In this document: in pieces, positions 10,698 through 21,814 of the stretch
Numbering within the stretch: position 1 is the first letter of the stretch
Layout: every line of letters begins with the position of its first letter
From: Ceratothoa steindachneri
Lineage: Eukaryota > Arthropoda > Malacostraca > Isopoda > Cymothoidae
Length of the DNA stretch: 64,000 nt
Direction: 5' to 3'
Assembly: GCA_963969495.1 (NCBI GenBank)
Contig: OZ018331.1
Coordinates: forward strand, 146,601,845 to 146,665,844
Position numbers and translations under genes: made by a program
Notes under the pieces: model-generated
What the model was told of the DNA's origin: nothing
The model's input: the letters and a program-made list of their open reading frames with translations, nothing else
Databases searched by the model: none

Positions 10698-13600
10698 TAG
10701 CTGCTACAAATCACCGACCTACTCTGTGTTTGAACTTTGAAAAAGTTTTGAATTGTCTGCCGAGTTTTGAAATCGTTTTAGAATGAGACTTGGTATAATG
10801 AAAGGTAAATATAATTATACCTTTTAAAAAGGAGCATATACCCCAAAATAATCGTCCTAAATTTTATTCTTGCACATATAACCTTTAAAACCTTTTTAAA
10901 TGAACAAAGAATTTTTTTTTAAATTCTAATATAAACAAAGTAATTTAAACAAGGCATTAATTAGATTAATTCTGCCTTGTTGTACGTACCAAACGTAGAA
11001 ACTGGTAGGGAATATAGAGATAAAGTTATTGCTGTACCTTTTGTTTAGTGTAATATCAAAAGGCATTCTCCTGTAGACACTAGTGCTCTGGGCAAGAGAT
11101 AAAGAAATAAAGACAGCGAATCGTATTATTTCTTACTTGGATTTAATTAATAATGGCTATCTGGCATTACTCTTCGAGGAAAGAGAAAATAAGCGTTGAT
11201 TTAGGTTTTATGGGAGTATTTTATGTAAGGCAAGGATGCGCGATTATTGCAATTTTGAAAAGTACAGCTTTAATACTTATTGAGGAGCTATCATTGAACA
11301 ACCTCCACTCAATTGGATTGCATGCAATTCCAATTGTATCAAACAGACCAAATTAATCATCGCAATCTTGATAAGTAAAGAAACTTGTGAAATATTTATG
11401 AGTTTCCTTTGGGTGGTCACTTGTTCATCTTCATCCAGCAATTCCTACTTTCTGAGCCTAAAAATAAAAGCTAAGCTTATAACTTTGACAATCCAAGATC
11501 TCTGACAAGGTCATTGAGGTTTCTTTGGTTTGATTAGAATGGCTTTATCTCAATAGCTATATGTCTCACAATTTAACGTATACCTTCATTGATCTATTCA
11601 GGTTTAAAATTGTTGATTTCTTCGGGGTCAGGCACATTTTTTTCAGGAAGGGTATGAAAAGGAGGATTAACACTGTGTGATACTGGTACAATAGACAACG
11701 GAAGATCGATATAGGAAAGAGTAAGTGATTTTTTGCCACTTCCACGTTTAGAAAGGTATACTATCCAGAATTAGCAGTTGTTTGAGTAGTCAGGGGTTTC
11801 ACCCCTAATAGTATTGTGTAAAGGTAGCAAATATACTTTGTTTTAATAACAAATCAAAGTTTTCTTTCAGTGTTTACAAGTAAAATGCGGTGCCCAGGTA
11901 TTAACTTATTCCACAATTGGCATAACTAAGTAGGATTTGTACACGTCCACATCCTGATATATGGTGTCACACCGAACATTCTGGCACTTGTTTTGCTGAA
12001 CTGTCTCAAGATATAACAAAATGCATTTGGAGATGTATTGCAACCACTTGATGCCATTTCTTTTCCGAAGTGTTCACAATGGTAGCTAGAGCTGAAACGA
12101 TAGCAGGTCTATGATTCTCTGTATATATTTTTCTGAAGTAATATTCCATGGGTGTGTTCTTGATAATTCTTGAGTATCTTTGAAAACATAAAATTCTACT
12201 AAATTCTAGAAATTTCTCATTAATTTTAGAAGGTTTTGGAAGGTTGCCTTAAAAGTCTTATTTTGCAACATTTCAATGCTTATAAAGTTTACAATTTCCT
12301 GCCATGCTTTTAGAAAGTTCAAGTCTACAGCCTTTTATATACATTAATTAAGAACAACTGGACATTAGAACTTTTAAGCCAGGAAAAACAACATGGAATA
12401 TTTTTTACATATTAGTGTTATTATTATATTCATAGCTTCTCACACTCTTTCAATACATGGAATTATTTGGTATTACATTTATATACGTTCAATTCTATTT
12501 CCTGAATCAGTGAGAAGTTATAGCTAAATGTGCTTTAGATTTTTCTTTTCCTGGAGAGGTAGAAACCAACACTACGTTAGATTTGTAAGTGCGTATTGTA
12601 TTAAGCGACCAACTGAACACTCTGCCTTGTAAATTAAACTTAGGATTTCATTAGATTGTCTCTCCGCAGCGCCAACCTATTTAACCGAAATGCCAAGCTG
12701 TGGGGCGATTATATAACGACAAATAGCCCACAATATTTGATAAAGGTAGGCCACAAAGTGTCATAAGCAGTGCTATGATGAGAATTTCCCGAAAAAACTC
12801 TTGTATAAAGATGGCAGCATTGAAATGAGATGCTTCTTAATTTTACAGCGTGCAATTTACATGACAAATTTCACTCGATATTTTTTATCATTCTTTGTGG
12901 TCTATTCTTTTAAATTTTAGCGACCAATTGAGTCTTTTACAATACTCATTTCAGAAAAAAATATCTTGCTACATAATTAATGAAAAGGAATGAACTTTGG
13001 AACAAATTTAAGGGAAGCGGGGGGAGGGGCAGTATAAAGAAAAAAATAGTGAACATTTTGAGAAATCTTTAGATCAGGTCTTACATTCATTAGGATTTCA
13101 TCTACAAAGGAAAAATAGGAGGCGCCGATTCCAAGCCTTTTTATCTTTCAAGACCATAGAGGATGTAATAATTTGGCATATTTTTGGAAACACGTTTATA
13201 ATATTTTTCCAATTGATTTTCTGACTAAGAATGAGCTTGAAATCTCTCCTCCTTTCTTTGTATTGTTGAATCTTTATCGTATTTCATCGATTACCACCGA
13301 AATTACCAAACAGTTTCAACTCTAACTAATAAGGGAAGGCGTATTATAAACCTCATAAGAAAAGATCTAGTAAACAAAACTCTTGACTTATATTTGATAA
13401 GAAAAATCTGATTTAAACTTTAAGGACGAATAAACCCCTCGAATAAAGACTCCATTTATTAACTCCTTAAAATGAACCCATGCCAATAATTTAGGTCTCA
13501 AATGATAAAACATTTGATTAAAAGCCTCCTAACAACTTTTCTAATTTTTAGGGAAAATTATAAGGAAGAAAATAAAAACTTTCCTTCATATGTCTCCTCG

Positions 13601-14392
13601 GAGTAACTTTGATAGGAGGGAAAGATCCTATTTGCCCATCTCAAAGAATCAAGGTTTTGATACTAAGCAGCAGAAAAATTCATTATATAAGCAAAGCTCC
13701 ACTGATCAACCCATTCCTAAAAAAGCCTCTGTCTCCTCTAAACAAGGATTTCATCCCCAACGATCACCAAGAAGAAGCAAAGCTCTAGTAACCATTGATC
13801 TTTTTATCCGATGAAGAAACTATTCATAAAAACGTCATGCTACTTTGATTTAAGTGTCCATTCAATAATTATTAAGAAACATGAGAAAAAAATCAAATGC
13901 TTTAAATTTATAGTGTTAACATTTAAATTAAATAAAATATCGTATTGGTTAAAATGAAACGATTGTAAATCTCCATAATTTGTCTCAAAGAAACATGACA
14001 TTGATAAAACTCATTAGAACATAATTCCATGAGAAACAAATCACCAATACATAGAATGACCCCAAACTCATTGATTTAGTCTCCTACAAACGGCTCATTG
14101 ATATGATTCTAAAACAACCACTCGATATAATTTTCAAAATGTTCTACTCCTTTTATCTTCGATATTACGTTAAATATATGTTTCCTACAACATAGAATAA
14201 CGTCCAAAATGATCGAAACGTTTGTATTTCTATCACAAATACTTCCATAACTTTTGCCAGAGAAAGTTCAAACTTTATAAAGTTGTTGTAGTACAACCTA
14301 AATGTATGAACTATGTATAGAAAGCGGTTATGTTAAGTTGGTTGAATAAAACTAAAGTAAGCAACAGATAAGCAATTTGCCAGAAAAAAAGG
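10698..14392. other. Long stretch with no recognisable gene
   Basis: I found no conserved protein motif, no long tandem repeat and no terminal repeats. The plus open stretches at 11153-11356 and 13590-13814 (the latter serine/lysine-rich) have no family I can name. A three-unit TTC/GAA/TTC heat-shock-element-like string at 12206-12218 could easily occur by chance. Confidence 0.4.
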
Positions 14393-15645
14393 AAGTGTCC
14401 AAAATTATCCGAACGACAGCGAAAAAATTCAACAGACTTAAGTCGCGTGCTCTTAATTCTTATTTTTAAATTTAAGAGAAAAAGGAAAAAAAATAATTAA
14501 CAAAGGTATTTCCAACTAACAAACATATCATTTAACCTTAAGACTTTCATGACTTTTAAAAACTCATTGGAAACTAAAATGGTTACCATCCGATCCGCCG
14601 ACCGATAGACCAACATAGTAACTTATAGAATCGCGTGCGCTCGACTAAAATTATTCTATAGGAATTTTTATCGATTAACTTTTCAGTGGAAAACATTGGT
14701 AAAACTGTGCAGGCCCCTTAATAACAGTGATTTTGGTACTTCTCCTCTAGGAAGCTCTTGACCGAATTGGGCGTGTGTCGGTTGGTATTATCCCGCATGC
14801 AAATGGAAATTTTGGGCTTTCGGGGCTCACATTTGGGACAAAGCAAGAGGCGCCAGCAATTCCTTGAATTCTTGTGGATAGACTGTGATACATATGCGCA
14901 CAATGACCCAATGCCTTCTTCTGAAGCCCTGCGCAAGATCATGACACTAGCTCTAAAAGACTTCACTCTCCTTGTGGTGCAATTGACAGACAATCATTTG
15001 CCTGTTCCGCAACGAACATTCTTCCTGACATCAGAACAGAAAATATCTTTTAAGAACTTCGTCACGGAAGTGGACGTTGCTTTTTTCTTCATACGTCGCT
15101 GTAACGTTCTCATTGGATAATTCTAGACAAACTTTCTTGCTCTTTGGAGTGATTGATGCTTTGACCGTAAGTGATTGAACGTGAAGATTGACTTCCTGCA
15201 CCTTACATGGCATAGGCTGTCTGGAGCCATTGATGAGTAAAACCTCTTTAACCTATCGAGAAACCCTTACAACCATCTTAAAACAGCCATTCTTCACAAT
15301 TTGGGTACTGTCTCGGAGTTCCTTTTTTAGGTTTTCTTTGACTTCGGCGGTTGAGATACCAACCTTACATAAACCTTTATTGTCATCTGTCGAAAAAAAT
15401 ATTATGGACGACACTTTCAAAACTCTTGACAGTCTCTGCCTTGGAATCAGTTGAAAGACCATCTTTGTGGCACAGCTTTACGATCAGCTCGCTGACCTAG
15501 AGAAGCGTGGCAGATTTCGTAGTTATGTTACCTGGACGAGCGGTGGTAAGAGAATGACATTACTTAATAACACAAAGTAGTTGTTATGTATACAATATCA
15601 GTACTTTTTACATGAAACCTAAGCGTTCGGATTATTTTAGACAGT
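14393..15645 (-). mobile_element. Degenerate Tc1/mariner-superfamily element with matching ends
   Basis: The left end at 14393-14416 (AGTGTCCAAAATTATCCGAACG) and the right end at 15622-15645 are inverted copies with a few mismatches; the right end inverted reads ACTGTCTAAAATAATCCGAA. The enclosed ~1.25 kb is the normal length for a full Tc1/mariner-type transposon and carries a decayed minus-strand transposase. The ends are unlike those of the 9.3 kb mariner, so this is another family. Confidence 0.75.
14640..15545 (-). pseudogene. Tc1/mariner-superfamily transposase, decayed
   Basis: Minus-strand fragments in several frames follow the order of a Tc1/mariner transposase. They are ITPKSKKVCLELSNENVTA (linker after the DNA-binding half), YFLFCSDVRKN-like text near 15025 (position of the first catalytic Asp), VMILRRASEEG followed by SIHKNSRNCWRLLL, and DNTNRHTPNSVKSFLEE near 14760, which matches the family's second-Asp block followed by a His-Thr pair and a short helix. 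The final DPLD/DPxE-like block is not readable. Many stops and frame changes are present. Assignment rests on motif order plus the flanking terminal repeats, not on an intact domain. Plus-strand open stretches over the same bases are shadows. Confidence 0.65.
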
Positions 15646-16260
15646 TTATTTTTTCTAATAAATTTCTTATCTGCTGATAATTTGTGTTTCACTCATCACA
15701 TTTGCATAACCTTCATCCATAAATAGTTTATAGAAACCTTAGATTTTATTTAGCAAAATTGTAAGGAAGAGGCTTTAATAGAAATATTGCACTCATCTTT
15801 TTTAATGGTACTATGTATATGCAGGGATTAAACAGGAAATTGACAGAAAATAGGAACTATAATAAGTAAAAATTATAGGATTTTATCGTTTCAAATAATA
15901 ACCTTCATGGATTCTCAAAAATCGGTTAGGTTCAACAAATATTTTATATTTAAACTTGCATTGAAAAAATAATATTAGTGAGAGTGTAACAAAAGAAAAA
16001 GAAGAAAAACATGTTTAAAAACTTTATGAATGGATAATTTGAGTTTTCGCAAATTAAAAATTAAGACCCTCCCATGGTAACTGAATGGATAAGTCAATTT
16101 TAATAAGATAGCCTCGAAAATGTGTATCTCAAAACAAGATACGAACCTTACTCAAAGGATCAGTCATAAAATTTGAAGGACTACCTCGATACTATTCACC
16201 CCAGAAGAATACCAAAATTGTTTTACAAAAATCAACATTTTACCCTTTAATTAAGGCTTT
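15646..16260. other. No gene seen
   Basis: AT-rich sequence between two element remnants, without recognisable motif. Confidence 0.4.
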
Positions 16261-16597
16261 GATCAATGATCTACAACGAAGAGTTGATGCGTATTTTCTA
16301 TAAATGTGTGAAGAGATAGAATCACGTTACCAGGAGTTACTTTTCCACTCTGATCTCCGTTGGCTGTCTCGAGTCCGCATCCTCGGACGAGATATTGAAA
16401 TATATGATCCCTCTTGATAAATCCAGCCAAATAACCATTTTTGGTTCAATTCATTCATGCTGTGAGAGGGTATTTTTTATATGACTGTGAGCTTTTTTTG
16501 ACTTGTCCAAAATCTAACTCGTTTCATTGAGTAAACTCGAAAATATAATTGTCACGTGCAAAATGGTCGGGCAAAAACATGTCTTCATTTCGTTTTA
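16261..16597 (+). pseudogene. hAT-like transposase fragment (ZBED5/SCAND3-type)
   Basis: The plus strand reads LINDLQRRVDAYFL, a stop, then MCEEIESRYQELLFHSDLRW and LSRVRILGRDIEIYD. This block, ending H-S/T-x-x-R-W-L-S-R, is a hallmark of hAT-superfamily proteins related to ZBED5 and SCAND3, where it lies in the middle of the RNase H-like fold. After further stops, LTRFIE and NGRAKTCLHF follow with the spacing of the next conserved segment. The BED zinc finger and the C-terminal dimerisation region are missing. It is cut off on the right by a (TA)n tract. Confidence 0.75.
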
Positions 16598-16599
16598 TG

Positions 16600-16603
<4 letters not shown>

Positions 16604-16638
<35 letters not shown>
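16604..16638. repeat. (TA)n microsatellite
   Basis: Pure TA dinucleotide repeat directly after the hAT fragment. Confidence 0.97.
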
Positions 16639-16641
<3 letters not shown>

Positions 16642-17340
16642 GAGGCAAGGTTTACAGTACATTTTTATAAATGGAAATTTACATAGTTTATTAAACGCAG
16701 ATTGATGATATTTACAACCCACGTAGATCCTATGGATTAAAAAAGCAAAATATTTATCAGGCAAAAAATATAGCTAAATTTGACACGCTACAGCTTACAA
16801 CACTCTCATATAAATACATATAAATAGGTTAACTCTACACAAAATCTCATTAAATACTAATCCTCACTCAGAATATCTAGTATATTCTAAACTAAAGGCA
16901 AGCTGTCCTCCGTCTACGTTTAAGGCTACAGCATCATTCTTTACGAGATGACCGTACCGTCAACATATTTATGATGGGAAAAACAAACAGACCAGTCAAG
17001 ATCTTCGTGAATGCTTTTAGCCCTTTATAAGTCTGGCTTTCGGTACAGGTAGCTCCATGTATAGCCTATGGTATCTCTTGATTCAATTGTTACCATAATC
17101 CATACCTGAAGTCTTGTAATTCAATTCATCTTTTGGATCCTTTTGGTTGCCCTCAGATGTTATGGGAACGTGAAACTCGAAAACTTGCTAGAAAAGTATG
17201 TTATAAGCCACAGACTACTCTTTGAATAGCTGCAGGAAGCTTTCGATACAGGTGGAGTTGAATTTAGCAAAGATACTATAAGTTTCTAGAACGATACATC
17301 TTTATGATTGGTTTTCTCGTACTAAGAATCACTGCACTCC
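16639..17340. other. Unclassified, possibly LTR-like
   Basis: No coding signal. An AT-rich beginning with TTTATTAAAC-type motifs followed by a more balanced composition resembles several LTR-like stretches later in this window, but I could not find paired ends. Confidence 0.25.
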
Positions 17341-18480
17341 TTAACCTATTAGGCGCTTATGATGTCATATGTCATCCCTCCACATGACCACATAGCGTGG
17401 AGCTGATGACATATGTCATTTTCCCTTAAATTTAAGGTGTCACAAAGCTTTCTGAATGACTTATGACTTTTGCTTTAAAAGGATACGTAATTGGCAGGTT
17501 TTGACAACTTTGGGGGGTATGAATATTGAAGTTTCTGAAGAAAACGACTGTGAGCAAATAAGATTTGTGTGTTCTACTACACTTTATTTTTCTTGCCTCC
17601 GTAGAATATGACTGAGTGAAAAATATTCGTGTGCAGTGATGTGTTTATTTCTTTGATTCCAACCCCCTTCACTATGAATCCTGCTCAAAACAGAAGCATA
17701 GTGTTGAAATTATACTATATATTATTGATGGAGATGAATATATTTACAATTACAGTGATTCAGATAGTTTAGGTTAGTCATCATCTGTTTCATAACATGA
17801 TAGTAGATGTAATAAAAGTGACGATGATATGATTGCTCTTTCACGTAATTGGTCGAGCACCGGGCCTGCACGAGTTACATTTTCTTTTCGTGGTGGTGTA
17901 AATAAAAATCCTTTACTTTTCCTAATTTTGTTTTAGGAAAGTGTTTTTGAACATATCGTTACTGAAACAAAATGCTTTGATAAACAGTTTTTGGCTCAGC
18001 ATATTCAAACTTTGCCGATACATTCTCGGGCCTAAAAATTGTTTGATAGTTTGGAAGATAAAAGAAATTTTACAAGGAATTGATCCTAAATTTAAAAATA
18101 TAATGCATTTCAGTAAACCAGAGAGTGTCTCGAATCCAAATTCCTCCAAAGTAATGAATGGCAGAATATTCGACTTGCTTCAGAAATTTATGCATTTTGC
18201 AGATAAGATTACTTTTGGCACGGGAAGTCGAACAGAAAAATAGCCAAAATTTAGCTATTTATTGATATACTCCTACTATTATCATAAAGAAATAGATCCT
18301 TAAAAAACAAATAAGCAGTGAAGAATCAGTGTTAGGATGAAAGGGAAGGCTAAGCTGGATTCAAGCAAAGGAAACGGTTTGGCTTGAAATTTTATGTGCT
18401 AAGAGAAAGTGCTACAGATTTTATATGAAGAGTTTGGATGCAAATCCAGCGATACGCTACCTAGGTCAAAAAATTAGATA
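17341..18480 (+). pseudogene. piggyBac-like element: left end plus decayed transposase
   Basis: TTAA at 17341, the piggyBac target site, is followed by CCTATTAGGCGC and an imperfect subterminal inverted repeat at 17364-17417 (GTCATATGTCAT, ATGACATATG). The transposase remnant runs from about 17640: an acidic start, then SRNWSSTGPARVTFSF, GGVNKNPLLF, FEHIVTETKCFDKQFLAQHI, QKFMHFADKITF, and finally RFGLKFYVLRESATDFI near 18375-18430. These follow the order of the conserved blocks of piggyBac transposases (DDE_Tnp_1_7). The family excises elements without footprint at TTAA. Multiple stops and frameshifts occur. The C-terminal catalytic part, the cysteine-rich tail and the right end are absent or unreadable. 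Confidence 0.8.
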
Positions 18481-18590
18481 ACTATGTTGATTAAATGCTC
18501 TCCGAACCTAAAATACGTTAAGCAAATGATTTCGCTTCAAAACCCAGTAAATCACACTCTTTTCCTGGTCTGAAATATCGATTTGTAGGC

Positions 18591-18671
18591 AAAGGCCTCT
18601 AAATGCTACTTTTCTTTGACAACAAAAGCCTCTAAACGCTACTTTCCTTTGGCAGCAAAAGCCGCTACCTT
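18591..18671. repeat. 34-bp tandem repeat, ~2.4 copies
   Basis: The unit AAAGCCTCTAAACGCTACTT plus a short C/T-A tail repeats at 18591, 18625 and 18658 (last copy partial) with a few substitutions. Confidence 0.85.
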
Positions 18672-19934
18672 CCGAGAACCAATCAAAATGCAGCATGGAA
18701 TCGCTTAACTTCAACCATTTGCAAGATGGCTACCAGCTGAGGAGCCGGATTTTTTGTAAAGTGTTTTGGTTTTGGATATTAGTAGGATATTCAGTTGATA
18801 ATTCAGATAGTTTTAGTCATGGAATATGATGAAATGGATGGATCTGTCTTAATGACGGTAAATGGACGGAAACTCATCGCCTGACTGCCAACTGTGGCCG
18901 TTGTAAAGCGAAGAAGAATAGATATAGTGGGAATGGCTTGGTCGTAAATATAGCTTGTAGCCATGATAGTTTGTCTTGTGCTACTGTTAATTTGACGGAG
19001 ACGGATTTGACATATATGCAGAAACAGTTGTAACTCACTAACGATAAGGTCAGACAAGATGCCATTCTACTGTCTCCTAAGGGTGTCATGCTTTGCAAAC
19101 GGACGAGGCGACAAGTCGAGTATGAGGAGAAGAGACGCCGAATGGATGTTTTTTCTGAAGTACTCGGCTTTAAAGGAAGATAAGAGCAAAGATCACATCT
19201 CTCAGCCTTCCTACCTTAGAATTTTATGTAAGTACAACGATTTTCAACGATTTCCTATAGATGGGTTGTTTTGGTGTGGCTGTTACTTACCTTGTCAGAG
19301 CCTATCTGGTTTTATTTATAGAGTGACCTAAGATTAGCCAGGAAATTGCACTCCTATGCTTCTACTCAATTTCAAATTTAGCTCCACCACTGGTGAAACA
19401 AAGTGAAACGACGTAAAAGCGTCTGATGCATCAGGCTTGCATAAGATATTATAAGTAGCCTAAAGTAATTATGATGATAAGCCTATGCTTTGTGAATAAT
19501 GGTCAGCCTACATTAAACATCATCACTTATGTCCATAGCCTACTTAAATTAATTTAAAAATCCTGTTTAAACATTTGCATAGGAATAGTAGCCTAGAGGA
19601 TAGATTGGTTTCATGATTTCTATTTAAGATAATAATAATACATTTTATTTAAAAGCACATTTCTAAACCCTCGATGACACTTTACGCAGATAAAATAAAA
19701 AGATAAAAGGTAAAACACAAATAACAGCTAAAAAAGATGAAATAGAGCAGAGCAAGATATTTCATAGCCAGTGGGTGATGGATGGATCGATGTACTGATG
19801 GATCGATGGATGGATGGATGAAAATGTTTTATTTCCAAGCATGATCCTGCAGCAGTATTCTTAATTATTTATAGTATGATTGTTTCTTAGCTCTCTGATC
19901 TGACATCTAAATTCTCTTTTTATTTTAATCTTAG
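18672..19934. other. No clear gene; (GATG)n microsatellite
   Basis: A plus-strand open stretch at 19059-19331 and interrupted readings from 18820 might be upstream exon sequence of the next element, but I cannot show it. (GATG)n with interruptions covers 19775-19820. 19933-19934 is a splice-acceptor-like AG after a T-rich run. Confidence 0.4.
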
Positions 19935-20760
19935 GTGTCAATAAAGACAGTCTAAGCTTTTGGGAAGTACTGGCTGGAGCACGGCAAGGCACGCCCTGAC
20001 AATTGTAGGGGTTCAATAGGAAATGACCAACCTAATGCAAAGAAGTTCATGGATCGTGGTCACATTCAGTCATTCAGTTGTCGAGCGAGCTAATATGCCC
20101 GACGCGTTGCACCTGGGAGAAAATTAAAAGCTAGCGTTGCAAAGATTCATCGAATACTTCTTCAGCAAAATATGAGCACATTACCTACTCCCTCTACTAG
20201 AGTATCTTTATCTACGATTTCACCCTGGCCTTTGAACATCCTGCAAATGATAGGTGTTCAACATGTGTAAAATCTCGCATTAATGATCCTGACCTAAATT
20301 CAGAAAAGAAGCCGAATAGGATTCTCTCATACACACTTCACCGTCGCCTTGCCCTACAGTTTTATAACATACTAAATTATGTGAGAAATACATCACGGCC
20401 TGCTTTGACATAATACAAAACCTGGTTGGTCTCCAAGTCTGCCATTGGACAAACGTCTTACTCCAGGCAGTTGTGTTTTTCTTCATCGTGGCCGAGGAGC
20501 ATCCCGGAGTAGGCATGACGTCAATCTCTACACGTGGCTGGAGTATGAGAACAGTAAGGTCAGTAACATGGTCGCCTCTGCTCTTCAGCACTACTTCACT
20601 ACAGTCGTTGGAGCTTATCTCGGCCATTTTCGAAACCTCCGCATGTTCTCCGACTCATGCTATGGCCAGAATAAGAACATCAATCTCATAGCAATGTCAT
20701 TTGCTCTTCCTTCACAGCTGTACCCTCAGTCAATAATATGATAGCTAACTACGCAACTAA
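19935..20760 (+). pseudogene. Remnant of a transposon-associated protein with FSDSCxGQNKN motif
   Basis: It follows an acceptor-like site (TTTTATTTTAATCTTAG). The plus strand reads LGVNKDSLSFWEVLAGARQG, then GSIGNDQPNAKKFMDRGHIQ, LAFEHPANDRCSTCVKSR with a CxxC pair, CFDIIQNL, NLYTWLEYENSKVSNM and MFSDSCYGQNKNINLI. These blocks occur in this order in a large family of dispersed, poorly named arthropod proteins. I infer they are transposon-derived because of copy number and because the Asp in FSDSC sits in a strand-Asp context like that of nucleases of the RNase H fold. The product is broken by stops and frame changes (for example around 20100 and 20410) and ends before the usual C-terminal segment. 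Confidence 0.6.
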
Positions 20761-20975
20761 TTTATCAGAACCTAGTACATGTGAAGGAAGACAACCACGG
20801 CTTATTGCAAAGCATTTAAGGTTACTTGGTCGGTATTTCCCTGATAACTGACAACCTTCAGGGAATAAACCAAACAAAAATCTTATTGGGTGCGAAAAAT
20901 ATGGAGTTGCAATTTGTGTACCGCCGTGTTTCCGCTATTGGCACGCAAAAGAATAGGGTAAGATTTTTTCCTTTG

Positions 20976-20978
<3 letters not shown>
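20761..20978. other. Spacer before (TA)n
   Basis: Short stretch that could still be the degraded 3' part of the preceding remnant. No clear motif. Confidence 0.3.

Positions 20979-21036
<58 letters not shown>
20979..21036. repeat. (TA)n microsatellite
   Basis: Uninterrupted TA repeat of about 58 bp. Apparent tyrosine/isoleucine open frames across it are artefacts. Confidence 0.97.
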
Positions 21037-21037
<1 letters not shown>

Positions 21038-21159
21038 CGACTACTACTAATGTATAAAATATAAACCAAATATACAATGTATTGAAACATTGGTATAAAT
21101 AATTTTAAAAAATGGTGAATTTGCCCCAAAATAGCGACCGTTTGCAGTGCGTCTAGGCA

Positions 21160-21814
21160 CCGAAAGGTGATGCTTAACCTGTTAAGAAAGCCGTTTAGCT
21201 CCTTTGGCGTTTGCAAATGAACATTTAGAAAAACTGGCACAGTTCTGAGAATGAAAGAAAAATTTATTTATTCCGTCGAAATTCTATCATTAGGATTTGG
21301 ATAAAAAAGTAAAGTATGCCACTTATGCGTCATGGAATACGACCCCTAGAGTCAAATTTAATGGTGGATCAATCATGGTATGGGCATTTTGTCCTTATCA
21401 GGGATTGTAAGAATGAACGTATTCGAAGTAAGAATAAACGGGAAAATATAACGGGGAATTTTGGAAAGAAATTGATTATCTAGCGTTAGTTCTCTCAACT
21501 TGAAACCAGGATAGGTACTTCAACAAGACAATGACCACAAGCATACAACAAAAACAAGCTAAAAGTTGGCCGCTTACAGTACAGATAGGAGTAGTATTGT
21601 GGAAAGGTGAGGTCACTCCCTTGACCTGAGTCCCTCCAAAAATCTGTGGAGGGAATTGAAACTCACGGTCCAAAATCGAGATCCGCGTAACTTGTCTGAT
21701 TTGAAGAAAATATGTTTGGATCAATGGAACAAAATCAGCTCATACATATGTAGAAGGATCTTAGGAGACAACTCTAAGTGCCATGAATCTTTGATTTACA
21801 ACAAGGGTTTTTAA
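21160..21814 (+). pseudogene. Tc1-like transposase, C-terminal two thirds
   Basis: Plus-strand pieces follow the catalytic half of a DD34E Tc1 transposase in order: GGSIMVWAF near 21363, LQQDNDHKHTTK near 21518 (second catalytic Asp in QQDN), PLT-SPSKNLW near 21615 and LWRELKLTVQNRDPRNLSDL, then WNKISS and a terminal YNKGF with TAA at 21812. In intact relatives the PNPIENLW-type block carries the catalytic Glu; here it reads SKNLW, so that residue is altered. A stop in the middle and frame changes mark it as dead. The N-terminal helix-turn-helix half is replaced by a (TA)n tract and unmatched sequence. No terminal repeats were found. Confidence 0.85.

Noticed and set aside
12206..12218. Perfect three-unit heat-shock-element-like string (TTC-GAA-TTC)
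   Set aside because: A nine-base constraint is expected by chance at roughly a few tenths per window of this size, and no gene is next to it.
14758..15120. 120-codon plus-strand open frame
   Set aside because: It overlaps the minus-strand transposase remnant and has no motif of its own.
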